64,000 nucleotides of DNA from Dolosigranulum pigrum ATCC 51524. Lineage in GTDB: Bacteria; Bacillota; Bacilli; Lactobacillales; Carnobacteriaceae_A. The stretch lies in assembly GCF_000245815.1 (NCBI RefSeq), contig NZ_JH601103.1, positions 288,812 to 352,811 of the forward strand, in the 5' to 3' direction. The notes under the pieces are model-generated. The model did not search any database. It saw nothing but the letters and a program-made list of their open reading frames with translations, and had not been told where the DNA came from. This document shows, piece after piece, positions 26,432 to 35,699 of the stretch (position 1 is the first letter of the stretch; every line of letters begins with the position of its first letter). The translations under genes and the position numbers were made by a program.

Positions 26432-27631
26432 ATGAACTCAACTCAAATATTAAACAAAGCTATCCAAATTGAATCACAAGTTATTGATTGGCGTCGCTCA
26501 TTACATCAAATTCCCGAAATAGGTTTAAATTTGCCAAAAACTGTTGCCTTTGTTTGCCAACAATTAGATGATATTGGTATTCCTTATGATTCGACCTTTG
26601 TTAATGGCAATGCAATTGTAGCTTTAATACATGGCACAAAACTACCTCAATCAGAACAGGTACTGGCTATTCGAGCAGATATGGATGCTTTACCTATTAA
26701 AGAAGAAACTGGTCTCCCCTTTCAATCAACTAATGGAAATATGCATGCTTGTGGACATGATGGCCATACTGCCGTTCTCTTGGGAACGGCTAAGTTACTA
26801 TATGAAAATCGTCATAAATTTAATGGAACAGTAAAGTTATTATTTCAACCAGGCGAAGAAGGTCCTGGGGGTGCTCAACCTATGATTGATGAAGGAGCTT
26901 TACTAAATCCAACTGTCACTCGAATAATTGGGGCTCATCAAGGAGGCGTTTCAGAAGGCACCTTAAATACAACTTTTAACTTAAAACCAGGACCACTTGC
27001 TGCTTCAGTAGATACCTTTGATATAGATATTATTGGGAAAGGATATCATGGAGCTTATCCTGAAGGTTCTCATGATCCAATAGTAGCTGCTGGTCATTTA
27101 ATTACATCTATCCAAACTATTCGTTCCCGGGATTTATCGGGACTTGACTCTGCTGTTATTTCGTTAACCCAACTAGAGGGGGGGATCAACTACAATATCA
27201 TCCCAGAAAAAGTGCATCTCAAGGGGACTATACGAACATTCGATCCTACTGTCCGACAGTATATTAAAAATCGTTTACAAGAAATATGCTCCGGACTCGG
27301 TCAAATGATGAATGTAAAATGTCACTTAGTTTGTCATGATAAATATCCGACTCTCGTCAATGATAAAGATGTAACCCATGAAACTATGCTATCTCTTATA
27401 GAATTATTTGAAGATTCTCTGGTTGGGGAATTAGAGCATCCATTTATGGGAGGAGAAGATATGGCCTGCTTTTTAAATGAAGTACCTGGTACATTTTTCT
27501 TTATTCACAATCCCGGATTTATTGAGGGAAAATTTCATGGACACCATAGTCCAAAATTTGATATTGATGAATCTAAGTTATACTTGAGTGTGGCTGCCTT
27601 TGTTAAGCTAACAGTTGACTATTTAACATAA
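26432..27631 (+). CDS. M20 family amidohydrolase (N-acyl amino acid hydrolase type)
   Basis: 399 residues, the usual length for M20D enzymes. Metal ligands and catalytic residues visible: RADMDALPIKEETGLPF near residue 85, MHACGHDGHTA near 105, QPGEEGPGGA near 140, GAHQGG near 170, and MGGEDMACFL near 345 with HHSPKFDIDE near 370. It removes acyl or acetyl groups from amino acids or diaminopimelate; the exact substrate is unknown. In streptococci an M20 peptidase sits inside the metQ-metN-metP operon, which fits the neighbour here. Good AGGAGGG site before the ATG. Confidence 0.9.
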   Translation: MNSTQILNKAIQIESQVIDWRRSLHQIPEIGLNLPKTVAFVCQQLDDIGIPYDSTFVNGNAIVALIHGTKLPQSEQVLAIRADMDALPIKEETGLPFQSTNGNMHACGHDGHTAVLLGTAKLLYENRHKFNGTVKLLFQPGEEGPGGAQPMIDEGALLNPTVTRIIGAHQGGVSEGTLNTTFNLKPGPLAASVDTFDIDIIGKGYHGAYPEGSHDPIVAAGHLITSIQTIRSRDLSGLDSAVISLTQLEGGINYNIIPEKVHLKGTIRTFDPTVRQYIKNRLQEICSGLGQMMNVKCHLVCHDKYPTLVNDKDVTHETMLSLIELFEDSLVGELEHPFMGGEDMACFLNEVPGTFFFIHNPGFIEGKFHGHHSPKFDIDESKLYLSVAAFVKLTVDYLT

Positions 27632-27657
27632 AATTATATTTAAAAAATAGTTCATAT

Positions 27658-27706
27658 AAAGATAACCCTCTGGTGTACTAACAACTTACACTTGAGGGTT
27701 ATCTTT
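27658..27706. terminator. Bidirectional terminator between converging M20 and FabK-like genes
   Basis: 13-bp stem AAAGATAACCCTC / GAGGGTTATCTTT, with a T-rich tail on the plus side and A-rich flank giving a T tail on the minus side. Confidence 0.88.
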
Positions 27707-27712
27707 AATTTT

Positions 27713-28639
27713 TTATATGCGCTCTTTCGCTTCATGGTAGCTTGCCATTAATGCTTCGATAATAGTCGCTGCTGGCTGAATGCGATCAATTATGCCTGCA
27801 ATCTGACCGGTCATCACACTCCCTCGTTCAACATCATCCTGCTCTACTGCACGAACATATGATTCATATAGCATCGGCCGGATTGCTTCATAATTAACTC
27901 CAGCAAATTCTTCCCTTAAGCAGTCTTGAATAAGTTCATTCGCAATATTACGCACCGGAAGTCCCCATGATAAACCTGTCAGAGCTGTTGCAACATCATC
28001 TGCATCGATAAGCGCCTGCTTATAGCGTTGACCCAGCGCACATTCTTCTGCTGTTAGAAATAGTGTCCCAATCTGTACTCCGATTGCTCCTAAGGCTTCC
28101 ATGGCCAATATAGCTTCTCCACTCCCAATACCGCCCGCTGCAATAATAGGTAGTTCCACTTCTTTTTGTAACTGCTGAATAAGTGGTAAAGTCGCTGTCA
28201 ATCCAACATGTCCACCTGCCTCATAACCTTCAGCAATAATAGCATCTACACCTAAGTTAGCCATTTTAACCGCATGCGTGACTTGAGATACTACCGGAAT
28301 GACTTTAATCCCTGCTACTTGTAATTCAGCTGCGAAAGCCTTCGGTGATCCTGCTCCGGTAGTTACGGCAGTGACTTTTTCAGTTAAAGTCACCTCCACT
28401 AATTCAGGAATATTATCTTGTTGTAGCATTAAGTTAACACCAAATGGGCGCTCAGTTAATGATTTAACTCGCCGAATTTCTTGTCGTAATTCTTCCTTAG
28501 TATATCCAACTGATGTGAGCACCCCAAATCCACCTGCTTCGCTCACCGCACTAACTAAGGTGCTATCAGAGATTCGGGCCATACCTCCTTGAATAATCGG
28601 ATATTGTATCCCTAATAATTCTGTTAACGGCTTAGTCAT
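27713..28639 (-). CDS. FabK-like FMN enzyme of the fad operon
   Basis: 308 residues, a paralogue of the protein at 9291-10226 with the same motifs (QYPIIQGGMARIS, VTTGAGSPKAF, EGYEAGGHVG, AAGGIGSG, GAIGVQIGTLFL). It overlaps the thiolase stop by 8 bp and is the last gene of the beta-oxidation operon. The family includes nitronate monooxygenases and flavin-dependent enoyl-ACP reductases. Its place suggests action on enoyl or dienoyl thioesters of fatty acids; that is inference. Confidence 0.82.
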   Translation of the reverse strand: MTKPLTELLGIQYPIIQGGMARISDSTLVSAVSEAGGFGVLTSVGYTKEELRQEIRRVKSLTERPFGVNLMLQQDNIPELVEVTLTEKVTAVTTGAGSPKAFAAELQVAGIKVIPVVSQVTHAVKMANLGVDAIIAEGYEAGGHVGLTATLPLIQQLQKEVELPIIAAGGIGSGEAILAMEALGAIGVQIGTLFLTAEECALGQRYKQALIDADDVATALTGLSWGLPVRNIANELIQDCLREEFAGVNYEAIRPMLYESYVRAVEQDDVERGSVMTGQIAGIIDRIQPAATIIEALMASYHEAKERI

Positions 28640-29849
28640 TTGCTCTTCCTCCTTTTGGGGAACCTACGTACTCTACAATAGCAGCAGCTCCCATTCCGCC
28701 ACCAACACACATCGTCACAAGTCCATATCGTCCGCCTATTCGCTCCAGTTCAGATAAGACTTTAGCCACTAAGATCGCACCGGTAGCACCAGTTGGATGG
28801 CCCAAAGCAATGGCTCCCCCATTAGGGTTTACCCGGTCTGGATCTAATCCGAGTTCATTAATTACCGCTAGGGCTTGGGCTGCAAAAGCTTCATTCAATT
28901 CAATCACATCCATATCTTCCAGAGCTAGACCGGTCTGCTTCAACACAGCTCTTACTGCCTCGACAGGCCCCATTCCCATGTAATCGGGATCCAAGCCAAC
29001 AACTTGATACCCCAGAAATACTCCAATAGGTTCAATCCCATCTTCGGCTAGTTTTTCTTCGGACATGACTACAACAAACCCGGCTCCATCACTCACTTGT
29101 GAACTTGTCGCAGCAGTCACGGTCCCCTCTTGCTTGAAAACCGGACGTAATTTGCTGACCGCTTCTATTGTGGTGTCTGGTCGCACTCCTTCATCGGTAT
29201 CTATCAGGTGTTTGTCCAAGGTGGGATAATGGTTCTCATCATAAGTTACAACTGTTGTTTCAACGGGAATAATTTCACGCACAAAGTATCCTTCTTCCTG
29301 TGCTTTTGCTGCTTTATAATGACTAGAAACACCGAACTGATCTTGTTCGGCACGAGAGATGTTATAGCGCTCTGCTATATTCTCAGCTGTCATACCCATT
29401 GAAGTACTTAAGGATGGTCCGACTGTTTCAAGCTGCCAGTTCGCAGACAGTTCACATGCCGAAACACCACTTGTGGACATAAACTCTAACCCACCCGCAA
29501 CGACACTGTTGGCTTGCCCTACTTTAACCTGGTTTGCCGCTAGTGCGATAGCTTCCAATCCTGAGGCACAAAAACGAGTAAGGGTCATCCCTGGAACAGT
29601 TGTCGGTAATCCTGTTCTCAGTGATAGACGCCGGGCCATATTCATCCCTTGCATATTTTCAGGTAATGAACACCCTAAGATTAAATCGTCTATCGATGCC
29701 GGGTCGAAGGATCCCCCCATTCGTTGCAATACGCCTTCTAATACTTGTTTCCCAATCTCTTCAGGTTTATCATGGGCGAAATAACCATTTTCTTTGCCTT
29801 TACCTATTGGAGACCGCCCATAAGCAACAATATAAGCTTTATCGGTCAT
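28632..29849 (-). CDS. fadA: Acetyl-CoA acyltransferase (thiolase)
   Basis: 405 residues. Nucleophilic cysteine in TRFCASGLEA near residue 91, the NEAFAAQA segment near 327, GGAIALGHPTGATGA near 357 with the catalytic histidine, and the second cysteine in CVGGGMG near 387. Degradative thiolases of this type cleave 3-ketoacyl-CoA in beta-oxidation. The gene lies 23 bp downstream of the hydroxyacyl-CoA dehydrogenase/hydratase gene and overlaps the FabK-like gene. Confidence 0.92.
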   Translation of the reverse strand: MTDKAYIVAYGRSPIGKGKENGYFAHDKPEEIGKQVLEGVLQRMGGSFDPASIDDLILGCSLPENMQGMNMARRLSLRTGLPTTVPGMTLTRFCASGLEAIALAANQVKVGQANSVVAGGLEFMSTSGVSACELSANWQLETVGPSLSTSMGMTAENIAERYNISRAEQDQFGVSSHYKAAKAQEEGYFVREIIPVETTVVTYDENHYPTLDKHLIDTDEGVRPDTTIEAVSKLRPVFKQEGTVTAATSSQVSDGAGFVVVMSEEKLAEDGIEPIGVFLGYQVVGLDPDYMGMGPVEAVRAVLKQTGLALEDMDVIELNEAFAAQALAVINELGLDPDRVNPNGGAIALGHPTGATGAILVAKVLSELERIGGRYGLVTMCVGGGMGAAAIVEYVGSPKGGRAND

Positions 29850-29872
29850 ATCGATTCTCTCCTTCTATTGCA

Positions 29873-32131
29873 TTAATTCCTAAGTGGTCGTTTGTAAACT
29901 TGCATGTGATGAAGTCTCTCCCATGTTAAGTCATGTTCAATGAGTTCTAGATAATGTGATTGTTCTAATTGGAGGAGGTACTCATAATCGATCTCCACGC
30001 CTAGCGGTAACTCCCCTCCGGCTAATACATCAGCTATACGATTGGCCAACTCTTGTTCAAAATCAGTTACATATCCACCGATTCGCCAATTTTTTACTAG
30101 ACCAGAAACCACCGCCTTAAAATCTTGGCCTAATGCTTGATAACGGATGTTTGTTGCAGAGATATGACCGGCTTGGCTAAGCATCTGAACCATAGATAAA
30201 GCTGTCTGCAATAAGTAACGCTCATTAGCAACAATGATATCTTCTGTTCGTAAGAAACCTAATTCTCGGGCATGTTGGGCATGCTTGGATACTTGACCAT
30301 AAGCAACTGTATTAAACATAGCTAGCAGTTTTTGCTTTTTCTCAAACCGGGAATCGTCTTGTTGGTAAATACGATCTGCTAACTCAGCTAATCCTCCTCC
30401 CGCAGGCAAGAGCCCCACTCCTACTTCAGGAAGTCCCATATAGGTTTGCGCAGCCGCAACAATTCGAGTGGACTGCAGCGCTATTTCTGCTCCTCCGCCA
30501 AGCACATGACCTCTAACAGCAGCGACAATTGGTTTACGCGCAAACTTCAAGCGCTTGACCACTTCATAGCCTAAGTTAGAAATCTCTTTTGCTTTTTGTG
30601 AGGGATGGGGAGCTTGCTTGATCATCTCAAAGCCGCTAAAATCAAAGCCAACTGAAAAATGTTCCCCTTCACCAATAATGACGAGCCCTTCATAATGACC
30701 TTGCTCTAATTCATCTACTGCTGCCAAGATATCTTCTAAAACAGCTGGATTTAAGGCATGATTAGCTGTTCGCAGCTCTAAGACCAAACTATTTTGTTTC
30801 GTTTGGCTGAGGCGTGTTTGGTGATCATGATGCCATAATATTTTTTCTGCTATCGCTTGTGGTGAATTATCTGAATCTAATGGACGGTCTTCTGGATAGA
30901 ATCCTCCTTGTATTGTCTGAATCCAGTCCGGTAATGGGCCACATTCTACTTCGATGCGTTCCTTCACACGATGGAAGCCTAATTTATCCCAAATTTGGAA
31001 AGGCCCTAATGTCCAATTATACCCCCATATGAGGGCTTGATCGATAGTCCGATAGTCATCAGCTGCTCGCCCGACGTTCAAGGCTGCAAAGTACATCACA
31101 TTGCGCAACGATTCCCACATAAAGTGCGCTTCAGGACTGTCTTCTGTAAAAATAATATCTAAATTATGTTCCCAGTCACCGGTCTCAAATTTCTCAAAGA
31201 AAGGAAAGGTAGGAAAACTGGCCTGGCGATATTCTCTCGTTTCAAAATCAAAGGCTAGGCGTTCTCCCTGCTCTTTTTTATAATAACCTTGTCCTGCTTT
31301 ATCCCCCACATAGCCTGCTTTTAATAAAGCATGATGTTGCGTTCGTGGCGGAAAATATTCAGCCAAAAATGTATTTTGGCGATATGCTTTTAAGGCACTT
31401 TCTGATAAATCAATTCCGGTTAAATCGGTGAGACGATAAGGTCCCATTTTTACCCGCGCTAATTTTGCTCCGGTTAATGCATCGACTTTGGGTATCGGCC
31501 AATGACGTGCTTCTCCTCGATACATCGCTTCATAATTCGCATAAAACCCCATTCGATTGGCGACAAACCCCGTCACATCCCGACTCACAATAAATCGTTT
31601 AGCTAAAACTTTATCCACTAACTGTTTAAGTTGATTGATATATTGGGGAGTTGTCTGATCTAACGGAATCAGTTCAACTAACTTACTCTGGCTTAATGGT
31701 GTAAAAAAATGCACACCACTGAATCGTTCCTGCACTTGCTCCGGTAAATTTGTGGCAATCTCTTTCACTTGAAGGGAAGACGTATTCGTACTTAAAATAG
31801 CTTCTACAGCAACAGCCTCAGCTACCTCTGCCCAAACATCTTGTTTGATGGTCAAATCCTCTATGACTGACTCGATCACCCATTCACACGTAGCCGCTTC
31901 TTCCAAAAACTGAGGATACGAAATGAATCGTAAATGATGAATTCGGTCTGTCTCTTGTAATTTTTGCTGAATATCTGCTTGAATAGATTGTTCGGTCTTT
32001 TTATCAATCAAACCTTCTGTAACATCTGTCATCTTAACTAAAGTGGTCTCTAGCCCGCGACTGATACACCACGAAGCTAGGTCACGTCCCATCTGTCCTG
32101 CTCCTAAAATATGAACCGATTGAATTGTCAT
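29873..32131 (-). CDS. fadN: 3-hydroxyacyl-CoA dehydrogenase / enoyl-CoA hydratase fusion (FadN type)
   Basis: 752 residues, close to Bacillus FadN. N-terminal NAD-binding domain: ILGAGQMGRDLA (residues 8-19), IESVIED near 90, and the catalytic-histidine segment HFFTPLSQSKLVEL near 148. Then the HAD C-terminal helical domains (about 195-420). The crotonase domain fills about 455-690, with GEHFSVGFDFS near 495, PIVAAVRGHVLGGGAEIAL near 547, and PEVGVGLLPAGGG near 575. It hydrates enoyl-CoA and oxidises the 3-hydroxyacyl-CoA with NAD+. The domain order (dehydrogenase first) is that of FadN, not FadB. 38 bp separate it from fadD. Confidence 0.92.
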   Translation of the reverse strand: MTIQSVHILGAGQMGRDLASWCISRGLETTLVKMTDVTEGLIDKKTEQSIQADIQQKLQETDRIHHLRFISYPQFLEEAATCEWVIESVIEDLTIKQDVWAEVAEAVAVEAILSTNTSSLQVKEIATNLPEQVQERFSGVHFFTPLSQSKLVELIPLDQTTPQYINQLKQLVDKVLAKRFIVSRDVTGFVANRMGFYANYEAMYRGEARHWPIPKVDALTGAKLARVKMGPYRLTDLTGIDLSESALKAYRQNTFLAEYFPPRTQHHALLKAGYVGDKAGQGYYKKEQGERLAFDFETREYRQASFPTFPFFEKFETGDWEHNLDIIFTEDSPEAHFMWESLRNVMYFAALNVGRAADDYRTIDQALIWGYNWTLGPFQIWDKLGFHRVKERIEVECGPLPDWIQTIQGGFYPEDRPLDSDNSPQAIAEKILWHHDHQTRLSQTKQNSLVLELRTANHALNPAVLEDILAAVDELEQGHYEGLVIIGEGEHFSVGFDFSGFEMIKQAPHPSQKAKEISNLGYEVVKRLKFARKPIVAAVRGHVLGGGAEIALQSTRIVAAAQTYMGLPEVGVGLLPAGGGLAELADRIYQQDDSRFEKKQKLLAMFNTVAYGQVSKHAQHARELGFLRTEDIIVANERYLLQTALSMVQMLSQAGHISATNIRYQALGQDFKAVVSGLVKNWRIGGYVTDFEQELANRIADVLAGGELPLGVEIDYEYLLQLEQSHYLELIEHDLTWERLHHMQVYKRPLRN

Positions 32132-32168
32132 CTCAGGCCCCTTCCTCGAATTATTCTTATTAATCAGA

Positions 32169-33818
32169 TTAGCTATATTTTTGGACTAAATCATATTTAC
32201 GAATTTTGCCCGCAACTGATTCAGGTAAACTATCGGTAAAAATCACTTTCTTCGGTGTCTCGAACCCAGCTAGGCGCTCTCGACAAAAAGCAATCAAGTC
32301 CGCTCCACTTACCGTTACTCCCTCTTTTAAGACAACAACTGCAGTCACTTCTTCTCCCCATTTTTCACTAGGTAGTCCGATAACCGCTACATTATCCACT
32401 GCATCATGTAATTTTATGACAGATTCCACCCGCGGACTAGCCACATTTTCCCCGCCTGATTTGATAATATCTTTATAACGACCAATCATAATAGAGACCC
32501 CATCGCTATCCTTGGCTAGACCATCACCTGATTTGAACCAGCCATCTGGTGTGAATGAGGCTTTCGTTGCTTCTTCATTCTTATAATACCCAGAGAATGA
32601 GATTGGAGATTGATAGACCACTTCTCCTGCTTCTTCTGCGTCTACTTCTTGACCCTGTTCATCAATTCGTTTGGCAGCTAGTGTTGCATCTGGGAAGCCG
32701 ACATAGTTAACGAGTGGCGCTTTTTCAAGATAGGCTGCTTCATGTTGATCATGATAGAATCGATACCCTGCGATCACTTCTGTCTGAGCAAATGATTCAA
32801 AAGTCTGAATATGAGGTGCTCCAATTTCTTTCAATCGTTTGTGATAAGCAGGTTTTAGCGCGGCATAGCCATATAAGATAGATGTTAAGCTACTAAAATC
32901 GTACAACTGCTCGTGGTCATCATAACAGTCTACTAACTTCTCTAACATGTCAGAGAACCCCGCCCATAAAGCCGTTACCTTATAATCAGTAATCGCTTGC
33001 GCTAACTGAGGATAATCGAGACTCCGACCTAATACTAGTGTTCCAGCATGTAAAAAAACAGAGGCTGGTAATGTCTGATCAGCTACATGATAAATAGTCG
33101 GCAAGAAACTAGCCAAGACATAATCGCCTGGGAAGGTTAGTCCTCGTGAAAAATGCATCCCATAATCATAACCAGCAAAATATGTGTAGTGATGACTAAT
33201 CATTACTCCCCTCGGCATACTAGTTGTGCCTGATGTGAACAAAATTTCCCAAATATCATCACCATGAATCGTCACATCTGGAGCTTCGGTAGAACGACTA
33301 TTAACAAAATCAGTAAAGGACTCTGATCCTGTAGCTAATTCATCTCCCCCAATCAAAATCGTCACATCACTTGTTCGATTTATCCGGGATAAGACGGACT
33401 CTAATTTTTCATTATGGGCTGCATCACTGACAATAAATACGGGCTCAGTTAATTGAATAATATATTCAATCACATCTGGAGCGATCATTGTATTAACTGG
33501 CACATTCACTAAGCCTGCCTTAGCTACGCCAAACTTCCCGATCATTGCTTCAGCTGAATTATCACAGAAAAATAATACCCGATCCCCGCGCTGGAAGCCT
33601 CTGTCTAATAGAGCATTGGCAAACTGATTAGCTACCTCATTAAACTGACGATAACTCACTTCTCGATAATTAGGCTCGCTATAGGCACCTTCACATGCTA
33701 TGATCGCATGTTTATCAGGATAGCTATATGTAATCCGCTCTACCAAATCTCCAACAGCCACTCGATTAAATCGACTATCATTACGCCGATTATATAATGT
33801 ATTTACATCCAATTCCAC
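32169..33818 (-). CDS. fadD: Acyl-CoA synthetase (AMP-forming)
   Basis: 549 residues. ANL-superfamily motifs: P-loop LFTSGTTSMPRGVMISH near residue 195, FAQTEV near 345, the hinge GWFKSGDGLAKDSDG near 415, and GRYKDIIKSGGENV near 435 (adenylation hinge and A8 core), with a C-terminal SVAGKIRKYDL lysine. It activates a carboxylic acid, most likely a fatty acid given the neighbours. It starts with GTG, because an in-frame stop two codons earlier excludes the nearby ATGs; GAGAGGA is 9 bases upstream. First gene of the operon. Confidence 0.9.
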   Translation of the reverse strand: MELDVNTLYNRRNDSRFNRVAVGDLVERITYSYPDKHAIIACEGAYSEPNYREVSYRQFNEVANQFANALLDRGFQRGDRVLFFCDNSAEAMIGKFGVAKAGLVNVPVNTMIAPDVIEYIIQLTEPVFIVSDAAHNEKLESVLSRINRTSDVTILIGGDELATGSESFTDFVNSRSTEAPDVTIHGDDIWEILFTSGTTSMPRGVMISHHYTYFAGYDYGMHFSRGLTFPGDYVLASFLPTIYHVADQTLPASVFLHAGTLVLGRSLDYPQLAQAITDYKVTALWAGFSDMLEKLVDCYDDHEQLYDFSSLTSILYGYAALKPAYHKRLKEIGAPHIQTFESFAQTEVIAGYRFYHDQHEAAYLEKAPLVNYVGFPDATLAAKRIDEQGQEVDAEEAGEVVYQSPISFSGYYKNEEATKASFTPDGWFKSGDGLAKDSDGVSIMIGRYKDIIKSGGENVASPRVESVIKLHDAVDNVAVIGLPSEKWGEEVTAVVVLKEGVTVSGADLIAFCRERLAGFETPKKVIFTDSLPESVAGKIRKYDLVQKYS

Positions 33819-33850
33819 ACATCATTATCCTCTCATTTATTGTTACTTAA

Positions 33851-33880
33851 ATTGTATAACAGCCGTGCAAATCCCGTCAA
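33851..33880 (-). promoter_or_regulatory. fad operon promoter
   Basis: Minus strand TTGACG (33880-33875), 18-bp spacer, TACAAT (33856-33851), 33 bp upstream of the fadD GTG. From here to 34026 I see nothing else recognisable. Confidence 0.65.
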
Positions 33881-34026
33881 TTCAATCGTTATTATTTCCT
33901 TACTCATCCACTATTCTATATCTTCCACACAACCATATCAACTTTTCACTTCTCTATCGGAAACAATAATGCACTTAAAATAGGTTATAAAATGAGTTTT
34001 GGTTGTAACAATGCTATTGCATAGAA

Positions 34027-34108
34027 CATCCCACATATTTTTTAATTGAACGCACAAAAAAGATGCTAGCGAAGAAAAAGTCCTCACCAGCACCAAAAGT
34101 TGTCGTAC
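34027..34108 (-). repeat. Hairpin repeat, copy 1
   Basis: Approximately 80-bp element beginning CATCCCACATATTTTTTAAT on the plus strand, with a hairpin TGCTAGCGAAGA / TCCTCACCAGCA and ending AAAAGTTGTCGTAC. Two further copies in the same orientation lie at 37344 and 40083. This copy has three or four changes in the stem. Read on the minus strand, the hairpin is followed by a T-run and looks like a terminator for the ABC cassette. Confidence 0.85.
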
Positions 34109-34287
34109 TAATTTTTATTCGAAAAAGCTAGCCAATATGAAAATGGACAAGTACCTGTTAATAAAGAATTGTAACATAATCTTTAGATAGAGGATGACAA
34201 ATATATCATTTCATACTAGAAATACCTAAGAGAAATCTAGTGGATGTAGCAATGAAATACTCATCCTCATTTTTTGAAAAGTGACAA

Positions 34288-34434
34288 TTAATCATGTGAT
34301 TGAGCGGCTTGTTTCTGGTATTTAACTGGAGACAAGCTACTCAATTTTACTTTTATCTGATTGTCGCAAATGAAATAATGTGTTATTTCTTCTATACTGA
34401 TAGTTTCTATTACTGTGCTTAATTTCTCCAACAT
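34288..34434 (-). pseudogene. Remnant of an IS3-family transposase C terminus
   Basis: 48-codon frame ending NQIKVKLSSLSPVKYQKQ and a stop, the characteristic end of IS3/IS150-type transposases (usually ...NNxRIKxKLKGLSPVxYR). The catalytic DDE core is absent. Downstream on the minus strand TTGTCACTTTTC may be what is left of the element end. It lies just past the stop of the last ABC gene, showing past IS insertion and decay. Confidence 0.65.
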
Positions 34435-34451
34435 ACATATCTCTCCGTTTC

Positions 34452-35042
34452 TTAATTTGATACAAACCTAATCATTTTTGCGGTTACTACGCAGATAATA
34501 ACTGCAACTATTGCATTTATTATTTGTATAATTTGATCGCCTGAATAAATTGCACTTGTTTTAATTCCATATTCCAAAATAAACGGTAGCAAGACAATAA
34601 AAAATTGCAGGATAATACCTTTCCATTTATTTAATTGATTGTAACTTAATTCTCGTAAAATTGTGACACTTCCCAAATTGATTGCTACACTAAAGAGTAG
34701 TAATAGCTGTAGTATTATACGCTCATCTTCTTTAAATACATATTTTAATAACATACCATACATAAGTATACTTACTAACACTTTTATCAATAGTGCTGTG
34801 TACTTAAAGATGATGATAGTTGAATAATTAATTGGCACAATATGTTCTAAATAATACCGCTGTTTAATCAATGCTTGATTTGAACTGTATATATTAGTAG
34901 ATACGATGGTAAAATAAAACAGCATTATCTCCGGGATACCTTCTAACAGACTAGTTGCTAGTACAATTAAGCCGATTAGTAAGGCAACTATTGTTCGTTT
35001 TTTAGACTCTTGCGTATAATAATAACATAGCCCACGCATCAT
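34452..35042 (-). CDS. Putative ABC transporter membrane protein, second subunit
   Basis: 196 residues with about six membrane segments (starts near residues 18, 36, 84, 112, 142, 172). I do not recognise a named family, but size, topology and position after an ABC ATPase and a first permease indicate an ABC-2-type membrane subunit. The gap to the upstream gene is 12 bp. Substrate unknown; the cassette layout resembles YtrA or Pmt-like exporters of peptides or toxic compounds. Confidence 0.6.
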   Translation of the reverse strand: MMRGLCYYYTQESKKRTIVALLIGLIVLATSLLEGIPEIMLFYFTIVSTNIYSSNQALIKQRYYLEHIVPINYSTIIIFKYTALLIKVLVSILMYGMLLKYVFKEDERIILQLLLLFSVAINLGSVTILRELSYNQLNKWKGIILQFFIVLLPFILEYGIKTSAIYSGDQIIQIINAIVAVIICVVTAKMIRFVSN

Positions 35043-35054
35043 AATTTTCCTTCC

Positions 35055-35699
35055 CTAAAATTTTTGGTTAAATGAAATTAAAGACACTCCGAAAGACAAA
35101 CCATACAATAAAATACTTCCTCCTATAAATAAAATCATAAGTATTGGGTAGTTATACGCATCAAATGTACCATCCAATTTCATAATGATTTTTATTCCTT
35201 CCATTAATAGTCTCACCGGAACAATAGTTAATAGAAAACTGGCTAAAATAATTGTCTTAATATGCTTATGTCCAAACAAAAATGCACCGCCTAATACAAT
35301 ACTTCCAAAATGTAATCCAACAGCCATTGTGAGAAATATGGCGCTTTTCATGCTGGTTTCAAGCAATGTAACGTTTGATTCATATAGCCATATAAATCCT
35401 AAAACTAGTATAAAATTAGTTCCCGTCAAAAAAAGATAATTTACATATCTAGCCGTTACAATATCCGGACGCTTGACAGGTAACATCAGCTCTTCTTTAT
35501 GATAATCAAGTGTTGTATAATTAAATACGCTACCAAAATAAGCTAACGGTGCAATGATAATAATACCATAAGCAACAATAACCAAATATTGAACAATATC
35601 AAAGAATAACATAATAGATAACACCGAAAGAATAACTGCATAAATAGTTTGTAGTTTGAGTCCTGATGACATGATATCTTTTCTTATAATACTAATCAT
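35055..35699 (-). CDS. ABC-2 type transporter membrane protein
   Basis: 214 residues with about six membrane segments. The N terminus MISIIRKDIMSS and the hydrophilic stretch after helix 2 (FNYTTLDYHKEELMLPVKR, residues 60-78) are typical of ABC-2 permeases of bacteriocin- or PSM-export-like systems. The ATG overlaps the ATPase stop by 4 bases (ATGA), so translation is coupled. Confidence 0.72.
   Translation of the reverse strand: MISIIRKDIMSSGLKLQTIYAVILSVLSIMLFFDIVQYLVIVAYGIIIIAPLAYFGSVFNYTTLDYHKEELMLPVKRPDIVTARYVNYLFLTGTNFILVLGFIWLYESNVTLLETSMKSAIFLTMAVGLHFGSIVLGGAFLFGHKHIKTIILASFLLTIVPVRLLMEGIKIIMKLDGTFDAYNYPILMILFIGGSILLYGLSFGVSLISFNQKF

Noticed and set aside
34118..34174. Plus-strand in-frame tail (FEKASQYENGQVPVNKEL) just after repeat copy 1
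   Set aside because: Only 18 codons with an in-frame stop right before it and no start; too short to call a gene fragment.
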